Assembly: GCF_014697105.1 (NCBI RefSeq)
Contig: NZ_JACJRF010000004.1
Span: 1-64,000 of the forward strand
From: Anabaena subtropica FACHB-260
GTDB lineage: Bacteria; Cyanobacteriota; Cyanobacteriia; Cyanobacteriales; Nostocaceae
Direction: 5' to 3'
DNA length: 64,000 nucleotides
Positions 1 to 9,152 of the stretch are shown one piece after another. Position 1 is the first letter of the stretch; the number at the start of each line of letters is the position of its first letter. The notes below the pieces were generated by a model that searched no databases, was not told the origin of the DNA, and saw nothing but the letters and a program-made list of their open reading frames with translations. Position numbers and translations under genes: made by a program.

Positions 1-128
1 ATTTCCTGCCCTTTAATCAGATATAGGGCTTGTATTCGTTCTTTGCACCGAGACTGTTTTTGATGTCTGAGCCACTCCTCTAGTTCCTCGACACTTTCTT
101 CAATCTCAATATGCGTTACCCCTGCCAT
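1..128 (-). mobile_element. IS630-type transposase, N-terminal part (cut by window edge)
   Basis: A minus-strand reading frame opens with ATG at 126-128 and runs off the left edge (about 42 codons). The N-terminus reads MAGVTHIEIEESVEELEEW and continues with a basic stretch (RHQKQSRCKERIQALYLIK). This resembles the N-terminus and helix-turn-helix start of IS630-family transposases common in Nostoc-type cyanobacteria, from memory of the family. The DDE catalytic domain would lie outside the window, so it cannot be judged whether the element is intact. I could not identify a terminal inverted repeat between 129 and 307. Confidence 0.6.
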
Positions 129-307
129 CACATACTCTGAATACTACTTCTGTCTATATTTACCATCTGTCGCATTCTTTTTTCAAATTGGTATTACTAT
201 TCACTTCAGATAAGAAACTTCATAACCAGGAATGCCGACAAATTCACCTTGGTAGATAGCTTTTGAGGCTCACAGAAAACCTCTATTCCGTCCACACTGA
301 TGGAGTG

Positions 308-1105
308 TTAGCTTGCTCTATAAGCCCATATCTCAAACTTGGCTTGAGATGATAACTCTGTTTCCAACGAACCGTAATGTTCAACACAAAACTCTTCAAA
401 CTCGCTCATTACATGAGGAAATATTTCATCCGACACCAGCCAACATAAACCGTATGCCCGTGATTTGGAAAAACTGAGGAGTTCTTCAACAGTGTTACTT
501 ACCGTCCACTCTTTTGCAATCACATACTTTGACCGATAACCTTTGCTATAAAAATAGTCTTCTACGTTAATTTCTTCAATTACTTTATTGACACGCTTCG
601 ATGCTTCTTTCGCTTCGTATTTAGCTAAAATAGCTCTCAAATAACGCTCAAATTCCATGCGGGCAGGTGGGGTAATCCATTGAGCATTGAGATAAAAACC
701 TTGTGGTTTCAAGACGCGATGAATCTCATCTAGAAACATTTTTTTATTGGAAATGCCGTGAACCATGTGAACGGTTAACACAACATCAAAACTCTTATCT
801 GTAAAAGGTAATTGTGAAGCATCGGCATGAATCAAGTTCAGATTTTGAGGAATTTTGTCCAGTTTTTTTCTTAATTGGTCAAGCATTGCTTCAGAAACAT
901 CAATTCCTGTGACAGGATAGCCGCGTCTGATGAAAGGAAGAACATTCAATCCTGTACCAATACCAGGTTCTAAAAAAGATGTCTCAGGCGTTGCATCAAC
1001 TAATTCCAGGATAAAATCTGCAACTTCCTGCGCGACGGATTCTGTTAACCAACGGGTTTGGTCGTAAAGGTGAGCAATGTTGTCGTAATAAGTAGACTTG
1101 ACCAT
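308..1105 (-). CDS. Class I SAM-dependent methyltransferase
   Basis: A 265-residue Methyltransf_11-type protein. Motif I is visible as FLEPGIGTGLNVLPF (residues about 44-58), followed by an acidic motif II (VTGIDVSEAM), a third strand (LIHADASQLPF) and the post-motif FDVVLTVHMVHGI. These form the Rossmann SAM-binding core. The C-terminal third is probably the substrate lid and does not point to a substrate. The gene lies 84 bases downstream of the AraC-type regulator on the same strand, so the two may be co-transcribed or functionally linked. The methyl acceptor is unknown. Confidence 0.85.
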   Translation of the reverse strand: MVKSTYYDNIAHLYDQTRWLTESVAQEVADFILELVDATPETSFLEPGIGTGLNVLPFIRRGYPVTGIDVSEAMLDQLRKKLDKIPQNLNLIHADASQLPFTDKSFDVVLTVHMVHGISNKKMFLDEIHRVLKPQGFYLNAQWITPPARMEFERYLRAILAKYEAKEASKRVNKVIEEINVEDYFYSKGYRSKYVIAKEWTVSNTVEELLSFSKSRAYGLCWLVSDEIFPHVMSEFEEFCVEHYGSLETELSSQAKFEIWAYRAS

Positions 1106-1189
1106 TTTGCTAAAATTTATACAGTAGTTAAAACTATCAACTTTTTTATTGTTAGGTTATAGGCTGACTTTTACCGCTTGTCGTCTCAT

Positions 1190-2215
1190 TTAAAACTTCT
1201 CTAAAAATCGACCTAATCGACAATCTTGAGGAGTAATACCAAACTTACGCTTGAATGCGGCGGCGAAGTGACTTTGATTTGCATAACCGACTGTGTTAAC
1301 TACTGTTCTCACGTTCTGCTTTTGTTCTTGTAGCAGCTTTCGCGCTACTTCTAAGCGATAGTCACGCAAATAGCCAAATACTGTAGTACCAAACACTTCA
1401 CGAAAGCCGTACTTTAGTTTGTTGTCATTAATACCAACTGTCTTAGCTAAGTCAATCAATGAGGGTGGATGATCGTAGTTTTTGCTAAGAATATCCCTAG
1501 CTTGATAAATTTTCTCAACATCGCCAGCTTTGAGATTAATCAAGGGTTGTTTATCTCCCTCAGCTTCTATTAATTGGGCAAACTGCAAAGCTAGTAATTC
1601 TAAAACCTTGCCTTCAAGATACATTCTTTGTATCATCCCTTGATAGGGAACATTGAGAATTTGCTGTAATGCTGTCTGTATAGGAGGGGTAATCTTGCCC
1701 ACTGGATGGTGAAACAAGGGTGGTGAGTCTTTTTCTAAGAAAGGCTGTAACTGTTTTGGTAGATGCTCTAGTCCATCGATAAAGGTTTTAAAGAAGTCTA
1801 AGTCTATACAAATTCTAATTAAATAGATGCGATCGCCTGCAAAATATTGTTCTACTTCTTCAATATCTGGTAAGTAGAATAGGTAATTATTTCCTACTGT
1901 TTCTTGATAATTTTCTCTAACGCCTGGAATCCCTGGACAAATTACATTATGATTACCTGATAAATAAAATTTAGCTGTTAGTACGTAACTACCATAGTGA
2001 TCAACTATACTATTAACTTGTTGATAGTAATAATCATCAAAAATTTCTAGAACTAATCCTGGGCGAAATTCAACTACTTGGGAATAAGTATCACATAAGC
2101 TGTTGCGGAATCTCTGAATTTGGTCAAATCCCTTAGTATTATAGGATACCTCTAGATTTTCTAAAGTTTCCTGTTCAATCTGATTGATTTGCTCTTCCGT
2201 CAGGATATTTGTCAT
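1190..2215 (-). CDS. AraC-family transcriptional regulator
   Basis: A 341-residue protein with a C-terminal AraC/XylS double helix-turn-helix domain at about residues 235-335. The conserved second-HTH signature is visible as NQSHFAAAFKRKFGITP. The N-terminal about 220 residues form an effector domain without a recognisable sugar-cupin signature; the architecture is like the PchR-type regulators common in cyanobacteria, several of which control siderophore uptake. The ATG is at 2213-2215 and the upstream region is AT-rich. It precedes a methyltransferase gene on the same strand, a plausible target. The effector is not predictable from the sequence. Confidence 0.85.
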   Translation of the reverse strand: MTNILTEEQINQIEQETLENLEVSYNTKGFDQIQRFRNSLCDTYSQVVEFRPGLVLEIFDDYYYQQVNSIVDHYGSYVLTAKFYLSGNHNVICPGIPGVRENYQETVGNNYLFYLPDIEEVEQYFAGDRIYLIRICIDLDFFKTFIDGLEHLPKQLQPFLEKDSPPLFHHPVGKITPPIQTALQQILNVPYQGMIQRMYLEGKVLELLALQFAQLIEAEGDKQPLINLKAGDVEKIYQARDILSKNYDHPPSLIDLAKTVGINDNKLKYGFREVFGTTVFGYLRDYRLEVARKLLQEQKQNVRTVVNTVGYANQSHFAAAFKRKFGITPQDCRLGRFLEKF

Positions 2216-2483
2216 GTTTTAACGGCAATTTTAGATAATCAGTTGCAATAAATTATCAACTGTAAAACTAATTAATGTATAATCTACAGTAATTAGTATT
2301 TTATTGCAATAAAAAATTAATCTCATTAGTGATAGTATTTGCTATACCATCAACCATAACTAAATAGCTGTTTAGCAAGAGCATGATATTTGCAGAATTA
2401 GATCAATTGAAGGGAGCAATGAGAAAAAATGGCGTTGCATATTTGCAGTATAAATTGAGAATTTTGTACAACGCTAAAAGTTG

Positions 2484-2562
2484 ATTCTTTGCTCGTACTC
2501 TGCGAGAACGCCTTGTGGCGGATGCGTGTGAGCGTTCGCGGAGCATCTTCTAGAGAAGCGGG
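2484..2562. repeat. Dispersed GC-rich palindromic repeat
   Basis: A GC-rich stretch within AT-rich intergenic DNA. It contains inverted pairs such as ACTCTGCGAGAACGCC followed by GCGTTCGCGGAG, with a CTTCTAGAGAAG palindrome at its end. The wording resembles the small dispersed repeats found between Nostoc genes; related pieces occur inside the element at 17546-17665. The boundaries are approximate. Confidence 0.4.
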
Positions 2563-2585
2563 GTTGTAGCCCGGCAAAAATCATC

Positions 2586-2608
2586 CCATCATTCAGCAAT
2601 GCCAAATA
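2586..2608. repeat. Solo copy of a MITE-like end
   Basis: The segment with TCATCCCATCATTCAGCAATGCCAAAT closely matches one end of the inverted-repeat element at 57944-58076, which reads TCATCCCTTGATTCAGCAATACCAAAT there. No opposite end was found nearby, so this looks like a decayed or solo end. Confidence 0.4.
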
Positions 2609-2611
2609 AAT

Positions 2612-2639
2612 AAACCCAACTCACAAGCTAGTTGGGTTT
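2612..2639 (-). terminator. Factor-independent terminator after leuA
   Basis: A perfect 10-bp stem (AAACCCAACT / AGTTGGGTTT) with an 8-base loop lies 11 bases beyond the leuA stop codon. On the minus strand it is followed by a T-rich run (TTTATTTATTTGG). The plus strand also has TTTT after the stem, so it may work in both directions. Confidence 0.8.
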
Positions 2640-2649
2640 TGTTTGATTT

Positions 2650-4245
2650 CTATGCAGTGACTTCTGTTTGCTTTTCTTGAGTTTGCAAGGATGCGTATAA
2701 ACGATTCAGTGCGTTAACGTAAGCTTGGGCAGAAGCTACAATGATATCGGTGTTGGCTGCATGACCAGAAAAGACTCTCGATTCGTAGCGCAAGCGAATA
2801 GTTACTTCTCCAAGCGCATCTATACCACCTGTTACTGATTGTACAGAAAATTCAATTAACTGATTCGGTACGTTGACCACGCGGTTAATTGCTTTATAAA
2901 CTGCGTCTACTGGCCCTGTACCAATGGCTGCATCGGTTAATTCTTCGCCATCTGGGGTACGGAGGGTGACTGTTGCGGTGGGACGTGCATTACTACCACA
3001 GGAAACTTGTACCAATTCTACCCGGAACAAATCAGGGGCTTGTTGAATTTCATCGTTAACAATGGCTTCCAAATCCCAATCCGAAATTTCTTTCTTTTTG
3101 TCGGCTACTTCTTTAAACCTAACGAAGGCTTTATTTAACTCAGTTTCTGATAGTTCAAAGCCTAATTCTTTCAAGCGGGTACGGAAAGCATTACGCCCAG
3201 AATGTTTACCCAAAACTATTTGATTGTCTGTTAAACCAATCAATTGGGCATCCATGATTTCGTAGGTGAGTTTGTTTTTTAACACACCATCTTGATGAAT
3301 TCCAGATTCATGGGCAAAGGCATTAGCCCCGACGATCGCCTTGTTTGGTTGCACTAGCATTCCCGTTAAACTAGACACTAGGCGAGAGCTTTTATAAATT
3401 TGTTTGGTGTCAATATTTGTGAGTGATTCTTCCGAATCTGGGTGTCTACCTAAGAAGGGGTTGAAGTATTGTCGCCGGACGTGTAATGCCATGACTAATT
3501 CTTCTAAAGCGGCGTTTCCGGCGCGTTCACCAATACCATTGATAGTGCATTCTAATTGTCTAGCACCATTTTTGACTGCTTCTAGAAAGTTAGCCACTGC
3601 CAAGCCTAAATCATTGTGTCCATGAACAGAAATAATTGCTTGGTCAATGTTAGGAACGTTTTCTTTAATGCCCTTAATTATTGCCCCAAATTCGCTGGGT
3701 GTGGTGTAACCAACTGTATCGGGAATGTTAACTGTTGTTGCACCAGCCGCGATCGCCCGTTCTAAAACCTGATACAAAAATTCTGGGTCAGAACGTCCGG
3801 CATCTTCTGGGGAAAATTCTACATCATTGGTGAAGCTTTTGGCATAAGCTACCATTTCTTCGGCGATCGCTATCACTTCCGGTCTGGTTTTTTTCAGCTT
3901 GTACTTCAGATGAATATCAGATGTAGCAATAAAGGTATGAATCCTGCCTTTAGCTGCTGGTTTAATTGCCTCGGCTGCGGCTTTAATATCATCATGTCTC
4001 GCCCTTGCCAAACTACAAATTACCGGGCCTGATTCTGTCCCTACAGTTTGAGCAATTTTATTAACAGCTTCAAAATCTCCGGGGCTAGCAAAAGCAAAAC
4101 CTGCCTCAATAATATCTACACCTAAACGAGCTAATTGTTTGGCGATCGCTAATTTTTCATCTATGTTTAGCGTTGCGCCCGGACATTGTTCACCATCCCG
4201 GAGTGTAGTATCAAAAATGATGATTCTTTCTGGCTTAGTTGTCAT
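2650..4245 (-). CDS. leuA: 2-isopropylmalate synthase
   Basis: A 531-residue LeuA that condenses acetyl-CoA with 2-oxoisovalerate, the first committed step of leucine synthesis. The N-terminal HMGL-like TIM barrel shows [14 protein letters not shown] (about residues 11-24), with the metal-binding Asp, and the metal-binding HGHNDLG further on. [13 protein letters not shown] is also conserved. The C-terminal about 130 residues form the LeuA regulatory domain for leucine feedback, with the typical [11 protein letters not shown] and [14 protein letters not shown] stretches. The length is normal and the gene appears intact. It stands alone, with a good terminator behind it. Confidence 0.96.
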   Translation of the reverse strand: MTTKPERIIIFDTTLRDGEQCPGATLNIDEKLAIAKQLARLGVDIIEAGFAFASPGDFEAVNKIAQTVGTESGPVICSLARARHDDIKAAAEAIKPAAKGRIHTFIATSDIHLKYKLKKTRPEVIAIAEEMVAYAKSFTNDVEFSPEDAGRSDPEFLYQVLERAIAAGATTVNIPDTVGYTTPSEFGAIIKGIKENVPNIDQAIISVHGHNDLGLAVANFLEAVKNGARQLECTINGIGERAGNAALEELVMALHVRRQYFNPFLGRHPDSEESLTNIDTKQIYKSSRLVSSLTGMLVQPNKAIVGANAFAHESGIHQDGVLKNKLTYEIMDAQLIGLTDNQIVLGKHSGRNAFRTRLKELGFELSETELNKAFVRFKEVADKKKEISDWDLEAIVNDEIQQAPDLFRVELVQVSCGSNARPTATVTLRTPDGEELTDAAIGTGPVDAVYKAINRVVNVPNQLIEFSVQSVTGGIDALGEVTIRLRYESRVFSGHAANTDIIVASAQAYVNALNRLYASLQTQEKQTEVTA

Positions 4246-4335
4246 TTTGGCTATTTGTTTAGTTGTACTTTTTGCTTAAAATATCTAGAACCTAAGTTTT
4301 TGTAGTTTTAATTTTGTAAATAATTGCTAAGAATA

Positions 4336-4857
4336 TTAACCTTCTGCTTTTTCTATTCGGTCTCTAATATCATTTAAATCTATATATCTGTCCGTAGCAT
4401 TACGTAATTCTCTGGCAATCATTCCTTCTGTCGATACTACTGTAATATGTGTATTTTTTGAACGTAATAATTCAATTGCTCTTTCAAAATCACCATCACC
4501 ACTAAATAGAACTACTCGGTCGTACTGATCTACTGTATTAAACATATCAACGACAATTTCAATATCTAAATTAGCTTTTTGTGAGTAACGACCGGACGAA
4601 TCATCATAATATTCTTTGAGTATTTTAGTTCTGACTGTATATCCTAAACTAATGAGAGCATCTCTAAAACCTCGTTGATCTTGTGGGTCTTTTAAGCCAG
4701 TGTACCAAAATGCGTTGATTAGTGTTGTTTCTGATTGCTCGTTCTTAAAATATTCTAAAACGCGTCTTGGGTCAAAAAACCACCCATTTTTTTGTTGGGC
4801 ATAGAACATATTGTTTCCGTCTACAAAAATAGACAGACGATTCATTGGGGAACCCAT
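4336..4857 (-). CDS. NYN-domain protein, LabA/DUF88 family
   Basis: A PIN-like NYN domain protein of about 173 residues. The signature is RLSIFVDGNNMFYAQQK near the N-terminus, a conserved central LDIEIVVDMF and VVLFSGDGDFERAIELL, so the acidic metal-site residues (D of VDGNN, D of LDIEIVVD, D of SGDGDF) are present. NYN proteins are putative RNases; in Synechococcus the relative LabA influences circadian output of KaiC. That role is only an analogy here. An upstream GTG at 4869 is possible, but the ATG at 4857 has an AGG-type ribosome site; an internal ATG at 4845 (MNRLSIF) is also possible. Confidence 0.8.
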   Translation of the reverse strand: MGSPMNRLSIFVDGNNMFYAQQKNGWFFDPRRVLEYFKNEQSETTLINAFWYTGLKDPQDQRGFRDALISLGYTVRTKILKEYYDDSSGRYSQKANLDIEIVVDMFNTVDQYDRVVLFSGDGDFERAIELLRSKNTHITVVSTEGMIARELRNATDRYIDLNDIRDRIEKAEG

Positions 4858-5615
4858 AGAAAAATACACCTAATATATAGTAAAGAATTTAGAATGGACA
4901 ATAGATTATAGCAATTCTCATTTGATAAATTGACTAATAGTTCTAGCGTAACTTTTCATCTATAGCTTTTATTTTACCTCTCTCAATACCTAAAATTAGC
5001 AGTAACATAGGAATTTAAGTGCTGGTCGTTGAACATTTTAACCCTCAAGAGTAAGAGAAACACCCTGTAATCAAAATCTACCAATAAAAAAGACTGATTA
5101 ACAGGATACTTTGCCATCCATCTATCAATTTTACTTCTAAAGAGGTAAGGCATATGTCTGAAAATAGGAGATTGGGAAATTACCATATATGGGTTGTACA
5201 GTTAACAATAAAGCTTAGTAAAAAATACGAGTTTTGTATAAGCGGTATAAGTAGCAGGCTAGAGGCTAGGGATTAGCGGCTAGGAAATAAGGGATAGAAG
5301 CTAGTATTTTTTACTCGACACGGGCTGAGTTAACAGCAATTTTCTAAGTCAGCTAATCACGCAAAAATCGGAAAATCCAGTATAGAAAATTATTTTCTCT
5401 AGCCCCTAGCATCTAACCTCTAGCCCCTAGCATCTCACCCTCTAGCTCATATTAAGTTCACTTAGTTGAGATTGTCTAACACAAGTTTGGCGTAGAATAA
5501 AATTTCTATTACAAATGTATAAGATTATCATTTAAGTTTTGATTTCAATGTAGTTGTAGTATAAATGAAACTAAATAAATAAAAAAATTGTACTTAAACT
5601 AATTATTAACACGAT
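4858..5615. other. Long intergenic region with heptamer-type repeats
   Basis: About 750 bases with no convincing gene. A 67-codon minus-strand frame at 4983-5186 has no recognisable features and no good start context. From about 5250 to 5450 it holds inverted and direct copies of CTAG-rich heptamer-like repeats. The last 150 bases are AT-rich and probably hold the promoter of the CHASE2 kinase. Confidence 0.6.
5397..5435. repeat. Direct repeat built of three heptamers per unit
   Basis: The 18-base string CTCTAGCCCCTAGCATCT occurs at 5397-5414 and again at 5418-5435, a 21-base period equal to three heptamers. Inverted relatives (GGCTAGAGGCTAGGG-type) lie at about 5257-5290. This is the STRR style of repeat known from heterocystous cyanobacteria. 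Confidence 0.7.
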
Positions 5616-7949
5616 ATGGCAGAAGAACCTACACAAAAAGACAACAAAAAATATGTGTCTACTGCCAATATAGCGTCAAACAAAACAACAAAAGCCTCGT
5701 TGACAGCATCAGCACGTCAGTCTCAGCGTCTAGTACGCTTAGATAACCTACTCACTATTGTTTCAGCAATGGGAGCGGCTTTACTGACAACTTCTGGCTT
5801 AAGTTTAGTACAGTTACTGGAAACTCAAGCGCTTTCGACATTTTTTCAAATACGTGGGCCGCTTGTCCCTCCAGAAGACATAGTGATTTTAGCAATTGAC
5901 GATCAGTCCATATCAATACCCGAACAATACTATAAAACAGATTCACAAAAGTATGCCTACCTGGAACCACTGATTAAGTTTCCTTTTAAACGTGCTGCCT
6001 ATGCTCAGGTAGTGGAAAAATTAATGCAGGCTGGGGCTAAATCCGTAGCCTTGGATGTGGTTTTTGATTTACCCGGAAGCTATGGTGATGAGGACGATCG
6101 CCAACTGCAAGCAGTATTACAAACATACGGTAGTAAAATTACCTTAGCCGCACAATACGAAATTTCTCAATCTCACCAGGGAATATTCACTCAATTAAGG
6201 TTGCCTTATGAAAAATTTCTTAACAATAGCTTATCAATAGGTACGGTGAATTTCCCTGTGGAAGTGGATGGGAAAGTACACCGTCTAGCTAGTGAATTTC
6301 CCAAGTTGTTAAGCGAATACGGTGCGTTGACAGATAAAATTCCATCCTTTGACCAAGCAGTATTGGGGTCAGCGCAGGTAAAATATCCTCAACCAGAAGG
6401 AGAACGTATTTATTTTTGGGGGCCTCCTGGCACATTTGAGCCAATTCCCTTTTGGTATGTCCTCGACCCGCAAAACTGGAATACTTATTTGCAGCAGGGA
6501 AAAGTATTCCAAAACAAAATCGTGATTATCGGCGCTACAGCCCAGTTAGCTAATGATTATCATCCTGTTGCAGTAGCCAACAATTGGTTATCTCCTGAAC
6601 GGATGTCGGGAGTGGAAATTCACGCGAATGCGATCGCCACTGTCATGCAAGGTAAAGCGATCGCCCAAGCAATTAAAAGTCCCACTCTGCAAGCATTATT
6701 TGTCTTGGCTTTAGTTGGTGGTGCATCATTCATCATTACTAAAAGCAAAAGCGGGCTGAAAAGATTTATTTTAAGTATTACTGTTGCTAGTGGTTGGGCG
6801 AGTATTAGCTATGTCAGCTTTGTTTATGCACAGTTACTATTTCCGACGACTATACCAATGTTGGCGATCGCTTTTTGTGGAATATCTTATCTGGGAACAG
6901 AAATAGCTAGAGAAAAAATTAGAACTCGCCAAATAGTCGATATTTTTCAGAAATATAAAACTTCTCCGGTTGTTCAAGAAATTATTAGCCAACAACAGGA
7001 ACTGCAAGACTTATTGCAGCAAAGATATTTAGCTGTATCGGGAAAAATCCTCAGTGGACGCTACAAAATTGTCAAGGTGCTTGGTTCTGGTGGATTTAGT
7101 GAAACTTATATTGCCGAAGATACCCAACGTCCTGGGAACCCGCGATGTGTCGTCAAGCAGCTAAAACCAGCCAACACCCAGGCGAAAGGATTAGAACTAG
7201 CTAGACGTTTATTTCACTCCGAAGCACAAACCCTAGAAAGATTGGGTACACACCACAACATTCCCCAACTTCTAGCTTATTTTGAACAAGAGGCAGAATT
7301 TTATTTAGTTCAAGAATATATCATTGGTCATCCTCTCAGTCGGGAATTGCCATCCGGTAGAGGCATTATGGAAACAGATGTGAGCGAAATTGTCAGAGAA
7401 TTACTGCAAATATTAGTATTTATTCATGAAAATGGCGTAATTCATCGAGATATTAAACCCAGCAATATTATCCGCAGAGACTCAGATGGTAAATTAGTAT
7501 TAATTGACTTTGGTGCAGTCAAAGAAATTTCCTCACTCCACATAGAAAATCAAGAGCAAACCCCCTTTACTATTGGTATTGGGACTAAAGGTTACGCACC
7601 CAGCGAACAATGCTTTGGTCGTCCCCAATATAATAGTGATATCTATGCAGTCGGGATGATTGGTATTAAAGCCTTAACAGGCATCGCCCCTCATGATCTG
7701 CCTAGAGATGATAATGAGGAAGTGAAATGGAGTGATAAGGCGTTTGTTAGCGACGACTTCGCCCAAATTCTCAGTAAAATGGTACGCGATGATTTTAAGC
7801 AGCGATATCAGTCTGCATCAGAAGTATTAGCCGCTCTTAATCAACTAGCCAATTCGGCAGATCAAAACTTCAAACAGAAAGATGACTCATCAATGAATAC
7901 ACTAATATCCATAGATGAAGAAGATTTGCCTACCGCACCTTGGCCATGA
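5616..7949 (+). CDS. CHASE2-domain membrane Ser/Thr protein kinase
   Basis: A 777-residue receptor-like kinase. The order is a short basic cytoplasmic N-terminus, a membrane segment at about 43-65, an extracytoplasmic CHASE2 sensor at about 70-345 (VILAIDDQSI near its start), three membrane segments at about 355-430, and a Hanks-type kinase domain at about 480-745. The glycine loop is VLGSGGFSETYIAE, the catalytic loop HRDIKPSNII, the DFG segment IDFGAVKEI and the activation end GTKGYAPSEQ. All catalytic residues are present, so the kinase should be active. The ligand and targets are unknown. ATG start; AT-rich upstream region. Confidence 0.93.
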   Translation: MAEEPTQKDNKKYVSTANIASNKTTKASLTASARQSQRLVRLDNLLTIVSAMGAALLTTSGLSLVQLLETQALSTFFQIRGPLVPPEDIVILAIDDQSISIPEQYYKTDSQKYAYLEPLIKFPFKRAAYAQVVEKLMQAGAKSVALDVVFDLPGSYGDEDDRQLQAVLQTYGSKITLAAQYEISQSHQGIFTQLRLPYEKFLNNSLSIGTVNFPVEVDGKVHRLASEFPKLLSEYGALTDKIPSFDQAVLGSAQVKYPQPEGERIYFWGPPGTFEPIPFWYVLDPQNWNTYLQQGKVFQNKIVIIGATAQLANDYHPVAVANNWLSPERMSGVEIHANAIATVMQGKAIAQAIKSPTLQALFVLALVGGASFIITKSKSGLKRFILSITVASGWASISYVSFVYAQLLFPTTIPMLAIAFCGISYLGTEIAREKIRTRQIVDIFQKYKTSPVVQEIISQQQELQDLLQQRYLAVSGKILSGRYKIVKVLGSGGFSETYIAEDTQRPGNPRCVVKQLKPANTQAKGLELARRLFHSEAQTLERLGTHHNIPQLLAYFEQEAEFYLVQEYIIGHPLSRELPSGRGIMETDVSEIVRELLQILVFIHENGVIHRDIKPSNIIRRDSDGKLVLIDFGAVKEISSLHIENQEQTPFTIGIGTKGYAPSEQCFGRPQYNSDIYAVGMIGIKALTGIAPHDLPRDDNEEVKWSDKAFVSDDFAQILSKMVRDDFKQRYQSASEVLAALNQLANSADQNFKQKDDSSMNTLISIDEEDLPTAPWP

Positions 7950-8098
7950 TTAACAATTCAAAATTCAAAATAGCCTACGGCAAGGCTGCGCCAACAAAAT
8001 TCAAAATTAAAGACAGTTGGAGTTGGGGATTTAAACCCCGACTCAACTGATACTACGTATAGACATAGGGGTCTTGAACCCTTGATTTTATGATAACT

Positions 8099-8141
8099 AA
8101 TGAACAGTTATCAGGTGAATGTTCGCTGATAACTGTTCATT
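8099..8141. terminator. Perfect 16-bp hairpin between convergent genes
   Basis: The arms AATGAACAGTTATCAG (8099-8114) and CTGATAACTGTTCATT (8126-8141) pair perfectly around an 11-base loop. It lies between the end of the plus-strand kinase and the end of the minus-strand gene at 8145, so it probably serves as a bidirectional terminator, although neither side has a long T run. Confidence 0.6.
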
Positions 8142-8144
8142 GGT

Positions 8145-8600
8145 TTAATTAGAATAACCACTGATATATCTAATTACAGATTCTGACTGTATAAGTTTGC
8201 CATTGTTGATAATGTCTAGACTAGCACCATTGACAACATATTCATATCGTCCATTTCTAGCGACATATCCTGTGCCTTCTTCCGTATAAGCTGGCAGAGA
8301 ATAAATCCCTCTACCATTCCGTTTAGAAACACCTGTATAAAACAGCTTTCCACGTCGTTTGCAAAGATGAATAATAAAATTACGAGTTTCAATTTGGGCT
8401 GATAATCTTCCTCCTCCAGCATATTGGGGGCAAGTACTGACATTGGCTATAGTTCTACTATTTATTGCCGAATTATGATTAGCTATTAGTTCTGATGCAA
8501 CAGCAGAATTAACATTACCAACAAATGATAAAGCTGTTCCACAAGTTGTAGCTAAAATTAATAACAAAGACTTCATTTGCTGATTAGGGTAAGTGTTCAT
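8145..8600 (-). CDS. Secreted hypothetical protein
   Basis: A 151-residue protein with an N-terminal signal peptide: basic start, a hydrophobic core SLLLILATTCGTALSFVG and a likely AxA-type cleavage near NSAVASE (about residues 32-38). The mature part has two cysteines (STCPQY and LCKRRGK) that could form a disulphide, and a beta-rich, glycine-containing C-terminus. I do not recognise the family. A second ATG nine codons in (MKSLLLI) gives a more compact signal peptide. It is followed by a strong hairpin. Confidence 0.65.
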   Translation of the reverse strand: MNTYPNQQMKSLLLILATTCGTALSFVGNVNSAVASELIANHNSAINSRTIANVSTCPQYAGGGRLSAQIETRNFIIHLCKRRGKLFYTGVSKRNGRGIYSLPAYTEEGTGYVARNGRYEYVVNGASLDIINNGKLIQSESVIRYISGYSN

Positions 8601-8886
8601 ATTTAGTCCATTAATTCGATGAATTTTTACTTCATCGGGTGATTAGTTTAACTCAAGACTGATAGATTTTAATCTACATTCATGTCTACCAATTCATCAT
8701 GAGCTTTTCCAGATTTTTCTTGCAAAATGAACTCCATCTAGAAATTTTATTAGTCAGCGATGCACTGAGCAGAGAAGCCGATAACAAAAAGGAGAATGAC
8801 TATTGACTATTGACCAATGATTAACCAAAAAAAAACCCGCCTTAGCGGGATAAACACAACAACACTATGAACAATAAATACTGAAT
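8601..8886. other. Intergenic spacer
   Basis: No gene seen. It carries the upstream region of the secreted protein, a GACTATTGACTATTGACCA-type short repeat (about 8800-8820) and the terminator of the 51-aa gene. Confidence 0.5.
8836..8849 (-). terminator. Terminator of the 51-aa gene
   Basis: A short GC-rich stem, CCCGC-CTTA-GCGGG, flanked on the plus strand by a run of nine A's (8827-8835), which reads as a T tract on the minus strand. It lies about 38 bases beyond the stop of the small gene at 8887. Confidence 0.75.
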
Positions 8887-9042
8887 TTAAGCAAATTGTC
8901 TTAATTCAGCTTCCAGTTGGCGGATTAATCTTTCATCGCCTTTAGCTCTGGCTACTTCTAAGCGATGTTCTATGTTTCTTTGAATATTTTGTCTATGCAC
9001 TTCTTTGGCAGCACCATTTGCCTTGAGTCTAGTTTGGCTCAT
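8887..9042 (-). CDS. Small conserved-looking hypothetical protein (51 aa)
   Basis: A 51-residue reading frame starting MSQTRLKANGAAKEV and ending EAELRQFA. It is charged and predicted to be almost wholly helical. It has an AGAGG ribosome site about 9 bases before the ATG and its own terminator (8836-8849), so it is very probably real although short. I do not recognise a function. Confidence 0.7.
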   Translation of the reverse strand: MSQTRLKANGAAKEVHRQNIQRNIEHRLEVARAKGDERLIRQLEAELRQFA

Positions 9043-9152
9043 AGGATTAACCTCTTAATTTTTCTACTTTATGTTTTGTCTTCCTAACATAGCATAAATT
9101 TCGTAGTCTATGTTACAGAAAAATTTAATTTAATATATTTTTTGTGGAAGTC

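Larger units (their letters stand above)
2216..2649. other. Intergenic region between leuA and the AraC regulator
   Basis: 434 bases without a convincing gene. The right half (about 2216-2400) is AT-rich and probably carries the promoter of the minus-strand AraC regulator. The remainder holds a GC-richer dispersed repeat (about 2484-2562), a solo copy of a MITE-like end (2586-2608) and the leuA terminator. Confidence 0.6.

Noticed and set aside
129-307. Possible protein remnant on the minus strand (GEFVGIPGYEVSYLK near 200-270)
   Set aside because: Only about 22 codons lie between two stops, with no start and no recognisable family; too little to call a pseudogene.
4983-5186. 67-codon minus-strand frame
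   Set aside because: No recognisable features, poor start context and located in an intergenic region next to repeats.
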